Assembly (NCBI RefSeq): GCF_015751785.1
Contig: NZ_JADOTY010000001.1
Coordinates: forward strand, 4,340,001-4,404,000
From: Micromonospora vinacea
Lineage (GTDB): Bacteria; Actinomycetota; Actinomycetes; Mycobacteriales; Micromonosporaceae
Reading direction: 5' to 3'
DNA: 64,000 nt
Shown here: piece after piece, positions 25,587 through 33,602 of the stretch
How the letters are laid out: each line of letters starts with the position of its first letter
Numbering within the stretch: the stretch's first letter is position 1
Notes under the pieces: model-generated
What the model was told of the DNA's origin: nothing
The model's input: only the letters and a program-made list of their open reading frames with translations
Database searches by the model: none
Made by a program: the position numbers and the translations under genes

Positions 25587-25809
25587 GGGGTGGGGACCTT
25601 CCGGTGGGCTGTGTGGATCATCAACCTAGGGGGTCCGGTCAAGTCGACGGCGCGGGGGAGTGGCGTTCGGGCACGCCAAACGCCTGTCGAATATGGAGCC
25701 GATCGACATGGTTCGACTCTGGCGGCCCGCCGTAGGTTTCGTCCACGCGACGGGCCTGTGACCACGGTCACCGAACCGACCGTCGCCGCGACGTGCGGAG
25801 GATGAGGCG

Positions 25810-26571
25810 ATGGCCGGGCAAGCGCTCCTGTCGGCCCGTGGGCTGACCCGCGACTTCCGGGGCTTCCGGGCGGTCGACGACGTCGACCTCGACGTGGCGT
25901 CGGACAGTGTGCACGCGCTGGTCGGCCCGAACGGCGCGGGCAAGACCACCCTGTTCAACCTGCTCACCGGCTTCCTGCGACCCAGTGGTGGCCGGATCGA
26001 GCTGGCCGGGCGGGACGTCACCGGGCTGCCCCCCGAGCAGGTGGCCCGGCTCGGTGTGGCCCGCTCGTTCCAGATCACCAGCCTCTTTCCGCAGCTGTCC
26101 GCCCGCGAGCACGTCGCGCTGGCGTTGCAGTCGTCCAGCGGGCTGGGCTGGCGCTTCTGGCGCTCGGCCAAGCTGATGGGCCGCTACACCGAGCGGGCCG
26201 ACGAACTGCTGGCCATGGTGGGGCTGGCCGAGCTGGCGCACGCCCCCTCAGCGGCCCTGGCGTACGGCCGCAAACGCGCCCTGGAGTTGGCCATCGCCCT
26301 GGCGCTGGACCCGAAGGTGCTGCTGCTCGACGAGCCGACAGCGGGCATGGGCCTGGAGGACGTCGACCGCACCGTCGAGCTGATCGGTCGGGTCCGCCAG
26401 GGCCGGACCGTGGTGATGGTCGAGCACAACATGAGCGTGGTCGGCCGGCTCGCCGACACCGTCACAGTGCTCCAGGCCGGCAAGGTCCTCGTCGAGGGCC
26501 CGTACGAGCAGGTCCGCGCCGACGAGCGCGTGATCACCGCCTACCTGGGAGTGGCCGATGCTGCGCATTGA
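25810..26571 (+). CDS. livG: Branched-chain amino acid-type ABC transporter ATPase (LivG-like)
   Basis: 253 residues. Walker A is GPNGAGKTTLFNLLTG, the signature region is AALAYGRKRALELAIAL, Walker B is LLLDEPTAGMG and the switch His lies in VEHNMSVV. The longer, LivG-type region between Walker A and the signature distinguishes it from LivF. It is the first gene of a five-gene import operon and overlaps the second ATPase by 14 bp. The substrate is inferred as branched-chain amino acids or related amides or ureas. Confidence 0.88.
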   Translation: MAGQALLSARGLTRDFRGFRAVDDVDLDVASDSVHALVGPNGAGKTTLFNLLTGFLRPSGGRIELAGRDVTGLPPEQVARLGVARSFQITSLFPQLSAREHVALALQSSSGLGWRFWRSAKLMGRYTERADELLAMVGLAELAHAPSAALAYGRKRALELAIALALDPKVLLLDEPTAGMGLEDVDRTVELIGRVRQGRTVVMVEHNMSVVGRLADTVTVLQAGKVLVEGPYEQVRADERVITAYLGVADAAH

Positions 26572-27250
26572 GAACCTGTCCGCCTTCTACGGCGAGGCGC
26601 AGGTGCTGCGCGACGTCAGCCTCGAGGTCTCCGTCGGCGAGGTGGTCACCCTGGTCGGCCGCAACGGTGCCGGCAAGTCCACACTGCTGCGCTGCGTGAT
26701 GGGACTGCATTCTGGTCAGCGCGGCACTGTGGAGCTGGACGGGCGGGACATCACCAGGCTGCCGGCGCACAAGCGGGCCCGTCTGGGGCTCGGCTGGGTG
26801 CCCGACGACCGGGGCAGCTACGCCACGTTGACCGTCACCGAGAACCTCACGCTGCCACCCACTGTCGGTCCCGACCCGTGGTCGCTGGAGCGGGTGTACG
26901 AGGCGTTCCCGGCCCTGCACACCCGACGGGACTCGGCGGCCACCATGCTCTCCGGCGGCGAGCAGCAGATGCTCGCGCTGGCCCGGGTGCTGCGGATGGG
27001 CGCCCGACTGCTGCTCTGCGACGAGCCCACCGAGGGGCTGTCGCCACTGCTGGTGCAGCAGGTCGGCGACCTGCTGCGCGAGGCCAAGCGGCACGGGGTG
27101 ACAGTGCTGCTTGTCGAACAGAACCTGCACTTCGCCACCGGTGTCGCCGACCGGCACTACCTGCTGGCCGAGGGCCGGGTCGCCGAGGCGATGGACAACT
27201 CCGAGGTGCGTTCACGCGAGCGCGAACTGCTCGCGTACCTCGGGATCTGA
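26558..27250 (+). CDS. livF: Branched-chain amino acid-type ABC transporter ATPase (LivF-like)
   Basis: 230 residues. Walker A is GRNGAGKSTLLRCVMG, the signature MLSGGEQQMLALARVL, Walker B LLLCDEPTEGLSPLL and the switch His region LLVEQNLHFA. This is the LivF pattern with its short core. It starts inside the end of the livG-like gene and would form a heterodimer with it. Confidence 0.9.
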   Translation: MLRIENLSAFYGEAQVLRDVSLEVSVGEVVTLVGRNGAGKSTLLRCVMGLHSGQRGTVELDGRDITRLPAHKRARLGLGWVPDDRGSYATLTVTENLTLPPTVGPDPWSLERVYEAFPALHTRRDSAATMLSGGEQQMLALARVLRMGARLLLCDEPTEGLSPLLVQQVGDLLREAKRHGVTVLLVEQNLHFATGVADRHYLLAEGRVAEAMDNSEVRSRERELLAYLGI

Positions 27251-27266
27251 ATTTTCTCAACGACGA

Positions 27267-27286
27267 CCCGCGCGACGGCGCGCGGG
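27267..27286 (+). promoter_or_regulatory. Intercistronic hairpin before the binding-protein gene
   Basis: CCCGCGCG-acgg-CGCGCGGG forms a perfect 8-bp stem just ahead of the Shine-Dalgarno of the livK-like gene. Binding proteins are usually made in excess over the membrane parts, so an mRNA-processing or stability role is plausible. A weak terminator is the alternative. Confidence 0.45.
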
Positions 27287-27301
27287 ATGGATGGAGTGGG
27301 C

Positions 27302-28552
27302 ATGCGCAGGACGATGGGTGTGGCCGCGGCGTCGGCCGTGGTGGTGCTGGTCGCCGGATGCGGCGGCGGTGGCCCCCAGTCGAGTGGCGACCAGAAGCTG
27401 ACCGGCGACAAGATCGTGCTGGGCGTGCTCAACGACCAGTCCGGGGCGTACTCGGAGTTGTCCGGGAAGAACTCGGTGGCGGCGGTGGAGATGGCCATCG
27501 CCGACTTCACAGCGAAGTACGGCGACAAGGCGGTGACCACCGACATCACAGTGGAGACCGCCGACCACCAGAACAAGCCGGACGTGGCCAACTCCAAGGC
27601 CCAGGAGATGTACGACCGCAAGGGCGTCGACCTGATCCTGGACGTGCCCACCTCGTCGGCCGCGTTGAAGGTCGCCGACGTGGCGAAGGAGAAGAAGAAG
27701 CTCTACTTCAACATCGGTGCGGCGACCACCGACCTGACCGGCAAGAGCTGCAACAAGTACACCTTCCACTACGCGTACGACACGTACATGCTGGCCAACG
27801 GCACCGGGAAGACCACCACCGAGCAGATCGGCAAGAACTGGTACATCCTCTACCCGAACTACGCCTTCGGTCAGGACATGGAGAAGAGCTTCTCCACCGC
27901 GATCACGGCGGCCGGCGGCACTGTGGTCGGCAAGGACGGGGCGCCGTTCCCGAACACCAGCGGTGACTTCTCCACCTTCCTGCTCAAGGCGCCGAACCTG
28001 AACCCGAAGCCGGACGTGCTGGGCACCATGCAGGCCGGCGCGGAGCTTGTCAACGTGGTGAAGCAGTACAACGAGTTCAAGCTGCGGGACAAGGGCGTCG
28101 GCCTGGCGGTGGGGCTGATGTTCCTCACCGACATCCACTCGCTCACCCCGGCCGCGCTGGCCGGCACCACGTACACCGACGCCTGGTACTGGAACTTCGA
28201 CGCCAAGAACCGGGAGTTCGCCGACCGCTTCCAGCAGAAGGTCGGCACTCGGCCGACCTTCGCGCACGCCGCCAACTACTCTGCCGCGTTGCAGTACCTG
28301 GAGGCCGTGCAGGCAGCCGGCACCGACGACGCGGACGCCGTGGTCAAGGGCCTGGAGGGCAAGACGGTCGAGGACGTCTTCCTGCGCAACGGGAAGATCC
28401 GCGCCGAGGACCACCGGGTGGTGCACGACGCGTACCTGGCCCAGGTGAAGCCGCAGGCCGAGGTCGCCGAGCCGTGGGACTACGTGAAGGTGCTCAAGAC
28501 GATCCCCGCCGCGGAGGCGTTCCGCGCGCCCTCGGCGGACTGCAAACTGTGA
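27302..28552 (+). CDS. livK: Branched-chain amino acid-type ABC transporter substrate-binding lipoprotein
   Basis: 416 residues from the ATG at 27302, with GGAG 5 bases upstream. The signal peptide ends in lipobox VAGC with Cys20 as the lipid-anchored residue, followed by a Gly-rich linker. The mature part is a type I periplasmic-binding fold (IVLGVLNDQSGAYSELSGKN, then VDLILDVPTSSAALKVADVA), as in LivJ/LivK and the amide- and urea-binding relatives. It is placed between the ATPase and permease genes. Its stop codon overlaps the start of a 20-residue micro-ORF (GTGA at 28549-28552). Confidence 0.9.
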   Translation: MRRTMGVAAASAVVVLVAGCGGGGPQSSGDQKLTGDKIVLGVLNDQSGAYSELSGKNSVAAVEMAIADFTAKYGDKAVTTDITVETADHQNKPDVANSKAQEMYDRKGVDLILDVPTSSAALKVADVAKEKKKLYFNIGAATTDLTGKSCNKYTFHYAYDTYMLANGTGKTTTEQIGKNWYILYPNYAFGQDMEKSFSTAITAAGGTVVGKDGAPFPNTSGDFSTFLLKAPNLNPKPDVLGTMQAGAELVNVVKQYNEFKLRDKGVGLAVGLMFLTDIHSLTPAALAGTTYTDAWYWNFDAKNREFADRFQQKVGTRPTFAHAANYSAALQYLEAVQAAGTDDADAVVKGLEGKTVEDVFLRNGKIRAEDHRVVHDAYLAQVKPQAEVAEPWDYVKVLKTIPAAEAFRAPSADCKL

Positions 28553-28611
28553 GCGCGAGGAGTGAGCCGGTTTTGCGAGCCCCGCAGTCGCGAACGGACG
28601 TGACGCGGTGA
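28549..28611 (+). CDS. Relay micro-ORF, MSARSEP family (copy in transporter operon)
   Basis: A GTG-initiated 20-codon frame encoding MSARSEPVLRAPQSRTDVTR. Its GTG overlaps the livK stop (GTGA, 28549-28552) and its TGA overlaps the livH start (GTGA, 28608-28611), so ribosomes can pass through three genes without a gap. It is one of three loci with the same element in this window. Its base sequence is close to the copies at 37818 and 58936 for the first about 48 bases. Whether the peptide matters or only the coupling is unknown. Confidence 0.7.
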   Translation: MSARSEPVLRAPQSRTDVTR

Positions 28612-29489
28612 GCGGATTCGCGCAGAACACGTTCAACGGGTTGGTGAGTGGGGCGTTCTACGCCCTGCTCGCCCTCGGGCTCGCTGTCATCTTCGGCATG
28701 CTGCGGGTGGTCAACTTCGCCCACGGCGCGTTCTACATGCTCGGCGCGTTTGGGGCGTACGTGCTGCTCAGCGAGGCGGGCGTGCCGTTCTGGGCCGCCT
28801 TGGTGATCATGCCGGTGGGGTTGGGTCTGCTCGGCATGGCGCTGGAACGCGCGGTGATCCACCGGCTGACCAAACTGGACCCGCTCTACAACTTCCTGCT
28901 CACCTTCGGTCTGACGCTGATCCTTCAGGACCTGGTGAAACTGCGCTACGGCGTGCAGTCCAGCCCGTACGAGACGCCGTCGCTGCTGAGCGGGTCGGTC
29001 AACTTCGGGTTGTTCGACTTCCCGACGTACCGGGTGTTCATCCTCGGCTTCGCGGTGCTGCTCTGCGTCGCGGTGTGGTGGGTGCTGACCCGGACCCGGA
29101 TCGGCATGGTGGTCCGCGCGTCCACCGAGCGGCCGGATCTGACCCGCGCGTTCGGCATCGACGTCGGACGGTGGGTGACTCCGGTCTTCGGCTTCGGCAT
29201 CGGGCTGGCCGGCCTCGCCGGTGTGCTGGCCGCGCCGATGCGCGCTGTCAACCCGTTGATGGGCGCGGACCTCATCATCGTGGTGTTCGCAGTGGTGGTG
29301 ATCGGCGGGCTGGGCTCGATCTTCGGGTCGGTCGCCGCCGGCTTCGGCATCGGGCTGGTGCAGGCGTGGGGTGAGGCGTACCTCTCCAACTTCCCGCTCG
29401 TCTCGCAGACGATCGTCTTCGTCGTGATGGCCGGCGTGCTGCTCTGGCGCCCGGCCGGCCTGTTCGGTCGGGAGGAGGCCCCCGCATGA
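28608..29489 (+). CDS. livH: Branched-chain amino acid-type ABC transporter permease (LivH-like)
   Basis: 293 residues with about eight membrane helices and the family motifs GLVSGAFYALLALGLAVIFG, VNFAHGAFYMLGAF and, near the C terminus, VVVIGGLGSIFGSVAAGFGI. It starts on the overlap with the micro-ORF and ends on an ATGA overlap with the next permease gene. Confidence 0.92.
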   Translation: MSGFAQNTFNGLVSGAFYALLALGLAVIFGMLRVVNFAHGAFYMLGAFGAYVLLSEAGVPFWAALVIMPVGLGLLGMALERAVIHRLTKLDPLYNFLLTFGLTLILQDLVKLRYGVQSSPYETPSLLSGSVNFGLFDFPTYRVFILGFAVLLCVAVWWVLTRTRIGMVVRASTERPDLTRAFGIDVGRWVTPVFGFGIGLAGLAGVLAAPMRAVNPLMGADLIIVVFAVVVIGGLGSIFGSVAAGFGIGLVQAWGEAYLSNFPLVSQTIVFVVMAGVLLWRPAGLFGREEAPA

Positions 29490-30499
29490 CCAACACCGTG
29501 GACACCCCCACCGACGCGTCCCGCTCGACACCACCGTCCGGGCTGATCGCGGTGGCCCGGGCCCCCGGCTGGGTCCGGTACGCCCTGCTCGCCGTCGGCC
29601 TGGCCGTGGCGGCGTGGCTGCCCAACGGCCTCTACCCGGCGGTCGCTGTGGACATCCTCTGCTGGGCGCTGTTCGCCGTGGCGGTGGACCTGCTGCTCGG
29701 CTTCACCGGGCTGATGTCCTTCGGCCACGCCGCGTTCTGGGGCACCTCCGCGTACGTCACCGGGCTGGTGGCCATCCACGCCGGCCTGCCGTTTCCCCTC
29801 GCGGTGCTGGCCGGGGCCCTCGCCGCGGCCGTGCTGGCGGTGCCGATCGGCTACCTGGCGGTCAAGCGCACCGGCATCTACTTCGCCATGGTGACCCTGG
29901 CCTTCGCGCAGATGGTCTACTACGTCGCCAACGAGTGGCGCTCGGTGACCCAGGGCGAGAACGGCCTCCAGGGGGTGCCCCGGGAGCTGTTCGGCCTCGA
30001 CCTCACCGACGACTACTTCTTCTACTACGCGATCCTGCCGATCGTGCTGCTCGGGCTCGCCGCCGCCTGGCGGATCGTGCACTCACCGTTCGGTCGGGTG
30101 CTGGTCGGCATCCGGGACAACCCGGCCCGGGCGCGGGCGCTGGGCTACCCGGTGCACCGCTACAAGCTCACCGCGTTCGTGCTCTCCGGGTTCATCGCCG
30201 GCCTCGGTGGCGGGCTGTTCGCTGTCGGCCACCGGTTCGTCTCGCTGGACGTGCTGCACTGGACCACCTCCGGCAAGGCCGTCATCGTGGTGGTGCTCGG
30301 CGGGATCGGCACCCTCTGGGGTGGGGTGCTCGGCGCCGCCCTCGTGGTCCGGCTGGAGGACTGGTTGTCGTTCTCCGGGTTCGAGGCGATCGGCCTGGTG
30401 ACCGGCGGCATCTTCGTCCTGGTCGTGGTGCTGTTCCGGCGCGGCATCTGGGGCAGCGTGGCCGCGCTGGCCCACCGGCTGGCGGCCCGCCGCCGCTGA
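29486..30499 (+). CDS. livM: Branched-chain amino acid-type ABC transporter permease (LivM-like)
   Basis: 337 residues with about ten membrane helices. The LivM motifs are LLGFTGLMSFGHAAFWGTSA, VKRTGIYFAMVTLAFAQMVY and GRVLVGIRDNPARARALGYP. It is the last gene of the transporter operon; a 12-bp-arm hairpin follows 41 bp after its stop. Confidence 0.92.
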   Translation: MTNTVDTPTDASRSTPPSGLIAVARAPGWVRYALLAVGLAVAAWLPNGLYPAVAVDILCWALFAVAVDLLLGFTGLMSFGHAAFWGTSAYVTGLVAIHAGLPFPLAVLAGALAAAVLAVPIGYLAVKRTGIYFAMVTLAFAQMVYYVANEWRSVTQGENGLQGVPRELFGLDLTDDYFFYYAILPIVLLGLAAAWRIVHSPFGRVLVGIRDNPARARALGYPVHRYKLTAFVLSGFIAGLGGGLFAVGHRFVSLDVLHWTTSGKAVIVVVLGGIGTLWGGVLGAALVVRLEDWLSFSGFEAIGLVTGGIFVLVVVLFRRGIWGSVAALAHRLAARRR

Positions 30500-30540
30500 A
30501 TTTCCGCGACGGCGCATCCGCCGCGCGCCCTCCGAGCGAA

Positions 30541-30569
30541 CCCCCGGGTAGAGAACGTCTACCCGGGGG
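30541..30569 (+). promoter_or_regulatory. Perfect hairpin at the end of the transporter operon, overlapping the next gene's ribosome-binding region
   Basis: Arms CCCCCGGGTAGA and TCTACCCGGGGG pair perfectly over 12 bp around the loop gaacg. It has no T-run. The 3' arm contains the G-rich stretch 8 bases upstream of the GTG at 30578. It could terminate the liv operon, hide the ribosome-binding site of the B12-binding gene, or do both. Confidence 0.7.
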
Positions 30570-30577
30570 TACGTCTG

Positions 30578-31249
30578 GTGCTGACCGATCCGATGCCGGC
30601 GGAGGCCGTGGAGATCGCGCACAAGCAGGTTTCGCTGGCGGCCGAGGACCTGGACGCCAACGGCGTCGCCTCGGTGCTGCTGGAGTTGGTCGGGGCGTGG
30701 GGCGTTCCGGCGCTCTGGGAGCAGGTCTGCCGTCCGCTGCTGGCCCGGCTGTCGGGGCGGACCGCCGCCGAGATCGTCGTCGAGCACGCCCTCTTCGAGG
30801 GCGTCCGGGTCGGGTTGGACGCGTACCGCCGGGAGCCGGGCCGGTCACTGCCCACCGGCGGGGTGCTGCTGGCCGGCGCCGAGAAGGAGGCGCACAGCCT
30901 GGGTCTGCTGGCGCTCGCCGCCGCGCTGCGCGAGCAGGGCCGCGGCTGTCTGAACCTCGGCCCCGCGCTGCCCTGGTCCGCCCTCACGAGCGCTGTGTAC
31001 CGGGCCCGCCCGCGCACCGTCGTGCTCTGGTCGCAGACGCCGCTCACCGGCCGCGCGTACCGCCTGGTGCGCTTCGCCCGGGACTTTCCGCTCCTTCGGG
31101 TGTACGGCGCGGGGCCGGGCTGGATCGAGCCGCTCGGCCATCCGGCGATCCGTCTCGGCACGTTGACGGAGGCCGTCGAAGCCTGCCTGGCGGTCCTACC
31201 CGGGCGTGATGCCCACCACATACGATACGGATCGGTGCCGTATCGTTAA
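30578..31249 (+). CDS. Orphan B12-binding-domain protein (MerR/CarH-like without DNA-binding domain)
   Basis: 223 residues. The N-terminal about 90 residues resemble the helical bundle that precedes cobalamin domains (MPAEAVEIAHKQVSLAAEDL). Then comes a Rossmann-like domain with EKEAHSLGLL, which fits the DxHxxG-type cobalamin motif although the Asp is replaced by Glu or another residue. CarH-like regulators carry this pair behind a MerR helix-turn-helix; none is present here, and the frame upstream back to the livM stop has no other start codon. It may be a truncated regulator or a stand-alone sensor. Its 3' end carries the operator of the next gene. Confidence 0.65.
   Translation: MLTDPMPAEAVEIAHKQVSLAAEDLDANGVASVLLELVGAWGVPALWEQVCRPLLARLSGRTAAEIVVEHALFEGVRVGLDAYRREPGRSLPTGGVLLAGAEKEAHSLGLLALAAALREQGRGCLNLGPALPWSALTSAVYRARPRTVVLWSQTPLTGRAYRLVRFARDFPLLRVYGAGPGWIEPLGHPAIRLGTLTEAVEACLAVLPGRDAHHIRYGSVPYR
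31222..31246. promoter_or_regulatory. Candidate TetR operator of the efflux pump, site 1
   Basis: ACGATACGG-N7-CCGTATCGT is a perfect 9-bp-arm palindrome at the very 3' end of the B12-binding gene. A matching half-site recurs at 31286-31294. It lies about 90 bp upstream of the MFS start. Confidence 0.65.
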
Positions 31250-31273
31250 TACGCGTCGTAGGCTGACCCGCGT

Positions 31274-31295
31274 TACGAGTCTGACCCGTATCGTA
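31274..31295. promoter_or_regulatory. Candidate TetR operator of the efflux pump, site 2
   Basis: It contains the half-site CCGTATCGT (31286-31294), identical to the right arm of site 1, and outer TACGA...TCGTA symmetry. It lies about 40 bp upstream of the MFS start, where it would overlap the promoter. Confidence 0.5.
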
Positions 31296-31333
31296 TTTCG
31301 TCGCGGGTGACCAGCGTGGGGGGAAAGCACGGC

Positions 31334-32902
31334 ATGGAGCTGCACAACAACACCGGACACCCGAGGCGGTGGGCGATCCTGGGGGTGCTGGTGATCAGCC
31401 TCCTCGTGGTCGTCCTCGACAACACGATCCTCAACGTCGCCCTACGCACCCTGGCCGACCCGGTGCACGGCCTCGGCGCCAGCCAGGGCGAGCTGGAGTG
31501 GTCCATCAACTCCTACACCCTGGTCTTCGCCGGACTGCTGTTCACCTTCGGGGTGCTCGGCGACCGCGCCGGCCGCAAGCGCTTCCTGATGATCGGCCTG
31601 GTGCTGTTCGGCCTGGCGTCACTGCTCTCCGCGTACGCCCAGAGCCCCGGACAGCTCATCGCGGCCCGCGCCCTGATGGGGGTCGGCGGCGCGGCCATCA
31701 TGCCGGTGACACTGTCGATCATCTCCAACGTCTTCGACCCGCGCGAGCGTGGTCGGGCCATCGGTGTCTGGGCCGGCGCCGTCGGCCTCGCCGTGGCGAT
31801 CGGCCCGATCCTCGGCGGCGCGCTGCTGGAGCACTTCTGGTGGGGCTCGGTCTTCCTGATCAACGTGCCGGTGGTCGCCGCCGGCGTGGTGCTGGTGGCG
31901 CTGCTGGTCCCCGAGTCGCGTGACCCGCGGCCCGGCCGGATCGACGTGCTCGGCGTGCTGCTCTCCGTGGTCGGCCTGGTCGCCCTCTCCTACGGCATCA
32001 TCGACGGCGGCGAGCACGGCTTCGACCGCCCGGTGGCCTGGGGCTCGATCCTGGTCGGCATCGCGGTGCTGGCCTGGTTCGTGCAGCACGAGCGGCGCAG
32101 CGACCACCCGTCGCTGGACGTCCGACTGTTCAAGGTGCCCCGGTTCGCCGCGCCGGTCGCCATCGTCGGCCTGGTGTTCTTCGCCGCGATGGGCTCGATG
32201 TTCTTCGGCTCGTTCTACCTGCAACTCGTACGCGACTACAGCCCGTTGCAGACCGGTCTGCTCTTCCTGCCCTTCGCCGGCGCCCAGCTGGTCTTCGCGC
32301 CGCGCAGCGCCGCGATGGTCCGCCGCTACGGCGGCAAGGCGGTCGCCACCGTCGGGTTGGCGCTGACCGTGGTGTCACTCGGCGCCTTCGTCTTCATCGG
32401 CGCCTCCACCCCGATCTGGATCGTGCTGCTCGTCTTCCTCATCCAGGGCGCCGGAATGGCCAACATCATGCCGCCGGCCACCGAGTCGATCATGTCGGCG
32501 CTGCCCCGGGAGAAGGCCGGGGTGGGCTCCGCGGTCAGCAACACCATCCGCCAGGTGGCCGGCGCGCTCGGCGTGGCCGTCCTCGGCTCGGTGCTCTCCG
32601 CGGTCTACCGCAGCGACATCGGTGACGCGCTGACCGGTCTGCCCACGCAGGCCCAGGACGCGGCCAACGAGTCGATCTCCGGGGCGTACGCGGCAGCGGG
32701 CCAGCTCGGCCCGGCGGCGCCCGCGCTGATCTCGGCGGCCAACGACGCCTTCGTCACCGCCATGCACTGGGCGGCCGGGCTCTCCGCTGTCATCGCCGCA
32801 CTCGGGATCATCGTGGTGCTGCGCTGGATGCCAGGCAAGGAGGACACGAGCGTCGCCCCGGCGGCCCCGGTCGCCGAGCCTGAACTGGCCGGCACGGCAT
32901 AG
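31334..32902 (+). CDS. 14-helix MFS drug exporter (EmrB/QacA, DHA2 family)
   Basis: 522 residues. The start at 31334 is favoured by the GGGGGG-rich ribosome-binding stretch; an upstream in-frame GTG exists at 31307. It has about 14 membrane helices. DHA2 motifs are LVVVLDNTILNVALRTL in helix 1, GVLGDRAGRKRFLMIGL in loop 2-3 and GVGGAAIMPVTLSIISNVF in helix 4-5. It exports drugs or toxic metabolites by proton antiport. The tetR gene follows 11 bp later and probably represses the pump through the CCGTATCGT sites upstream. Confidence 0.92.
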   Translation: MELHNNTGHPRRWAILGVLVISLLVVVLDNTILNVALRTLADPVHGLGASQGELEWSINSYTLVFAGLLFTFGVLGDRAGRKRFLMIGLVLFGLASLLSAYAQSPGQLIAARALMGVGGAAIMPVTLSIISNVFDPRERGRAIGVWAGAVGLAVAIGPILGGALLEHFWWGSVFLINVPVVAAGVVLVALLVPESRDPRPGRIDVLGVLLSVVGLVALSYGIIDGGEHGFDRPVAWGSILVGIAVLAWFVQHERRSDHPSLDVRLFKVPRFAAPVAIVGLVFFAAMGSMFFGSFYLQLVRDYSPLQTGLLFLPFAGAQLVFAPRSAAMVRRYGGKAVATVGLALTVVSLGAFVFIGASTPIWIVLLVFLIQGAGMANIMPPATESIMSALPREKAGVGSAVSNTIRQVAGALGVAVLGSVLSAVYRSDIGDALTGLPTQAQDAANESISGAYAAAGQLGPAAPALISAANDAFVTAMHWAAGLSAVIAALGIIVVLRWMPGKEDTSVAPAAPVAEPELAGTA

Positions 32903-32913
32903 GTTCGGGGAGA

Positions 32914-33522
32914 ATGGCGGACATGACGTCCACTGCCGATGCTCCGCGGTCGCCCGGGCGACCGCGGAGCATCCGCGCCGACGAGGCGATCATCGAGGCC
33001 ACCCTCGACCTGCTCGCCGAGGGCAGCACCATCGAGGCGCTCTCGATCGAGGCGATCGCCACCCGCGCCGGGGTCGGCAAGGCCACCATCTACCGCCGCT
33101 GGGCCGGCAAGGACGCGTTGCTGCTGGACGCGTTGCGCCGACTCAAGGGCGTCCTGGCGCAGCCGGCGGGCCACTCCGTCCGCGACGACCTGGTGCTGCT
33201 GGTCGGCGCGATCGGCAAGAACGTCGACCCGCGAGCGGCCAAGATCATGCCCTGCCTGGCCCCCGCCGTGAACCGCAGCGCCGACCAGTTCCAGCTCTAC
33301 CAGAACATCATCTCGCCCCGGCGACAGCTGATGCGCGAGGTGCTGCGCCGCGGCATCGACGAGGGAGTCCTCCGCGCCGACATCGACGTCGAGGTGACGA
33401 TGGCGCTGCTCACCGGGCCGATGCTGATCCAGCGGGTGCTGCAGTGGAACCCGGACCTGGACGAGCAGTCCCTGCCCGAACGGGTCGTCGACGCCGTGCT
33501 GGAGGGCATCCGGGCCCGCTGA
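32914..33522 (+). CDS. TetR/AcrR-family repressor of the efflux pump
   Basis: 202 residues. Helix-turn-helix at about 24-70 (DEAIIEATLDLLAEGSTIEA, then IEAIATRAGVGKATIYRRWA), followed by an all-helical ligand domain. It is co-transcribed with the MFS gene. The first codons contain a perfect 36-bp palindrome (32938-32973) coding for DAPRSPGRPRSI, which would make a very stable mRNA hairpin close to the start codon. Confidence 0.9.
   Translation: MADMTSTADAPRSPGRPRSIRADEAIIEATLDLLAEGSTIEALSIEAIATRAGVGKATIYRRWAGKDALLLDALRRLKGVLAQPAGHSVRDDLVLLVGAIGKNVDPRAAKIMPCLAPAVNRSADQFQLYQNIISPRRQLMREVLRRGIDEGVLRADIDVEVTMALLTGPMLIQRVLQWNPDLDEQSLPERVVDAVLEGIRAR
32938..32973. repeat. Perfect 36-bp palindrome inside the tetR coding region
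   Basis: The left half GATGCTCCGCGGTCGCCC is followed with no spacer by its exact complement (32956-32973). It lies 24 bases after the first base of the tetR start codon. In mRNA it can fold into a hairpin of up to about 16 bp; in DNA it could bind a dimer or extrude. Confidence 0.85.
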
Positions 33523-33599
33523 CGCCGGCCGTTCGGCCGGCGCCGTTCGTGCCCGGTGGCGTCGGGTGGCTCGGTCGGCGGCGTTCGTGCCGCCGACCG
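33523..33599. terminator. Two adjacent hairpins between convergent genes
   Basis: Hairpin A is CGCCGGCCG-tt-CGGCCGGCG (33523-33542), directly after the tetR stop. Hairpin B is CGGTCGGCGGC, loop gttcgt, GCCGCCGACCG (33572-33599), directly before the 3' end of the PucR-like gene. Both stems are perfect and read as terminators, one for each strand. Confidence 0.78.
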
Positions 33600-33602
33600 G
33601 CG

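Noticed and set aside
30497..30578. Possible N-terminal extension of the B12-binding protein back to the livM stop.
   Set aside because: The frame is open but contains no ATG, GTG or TTG before 30578, and the extra residues do not form a helix-turn-helix.
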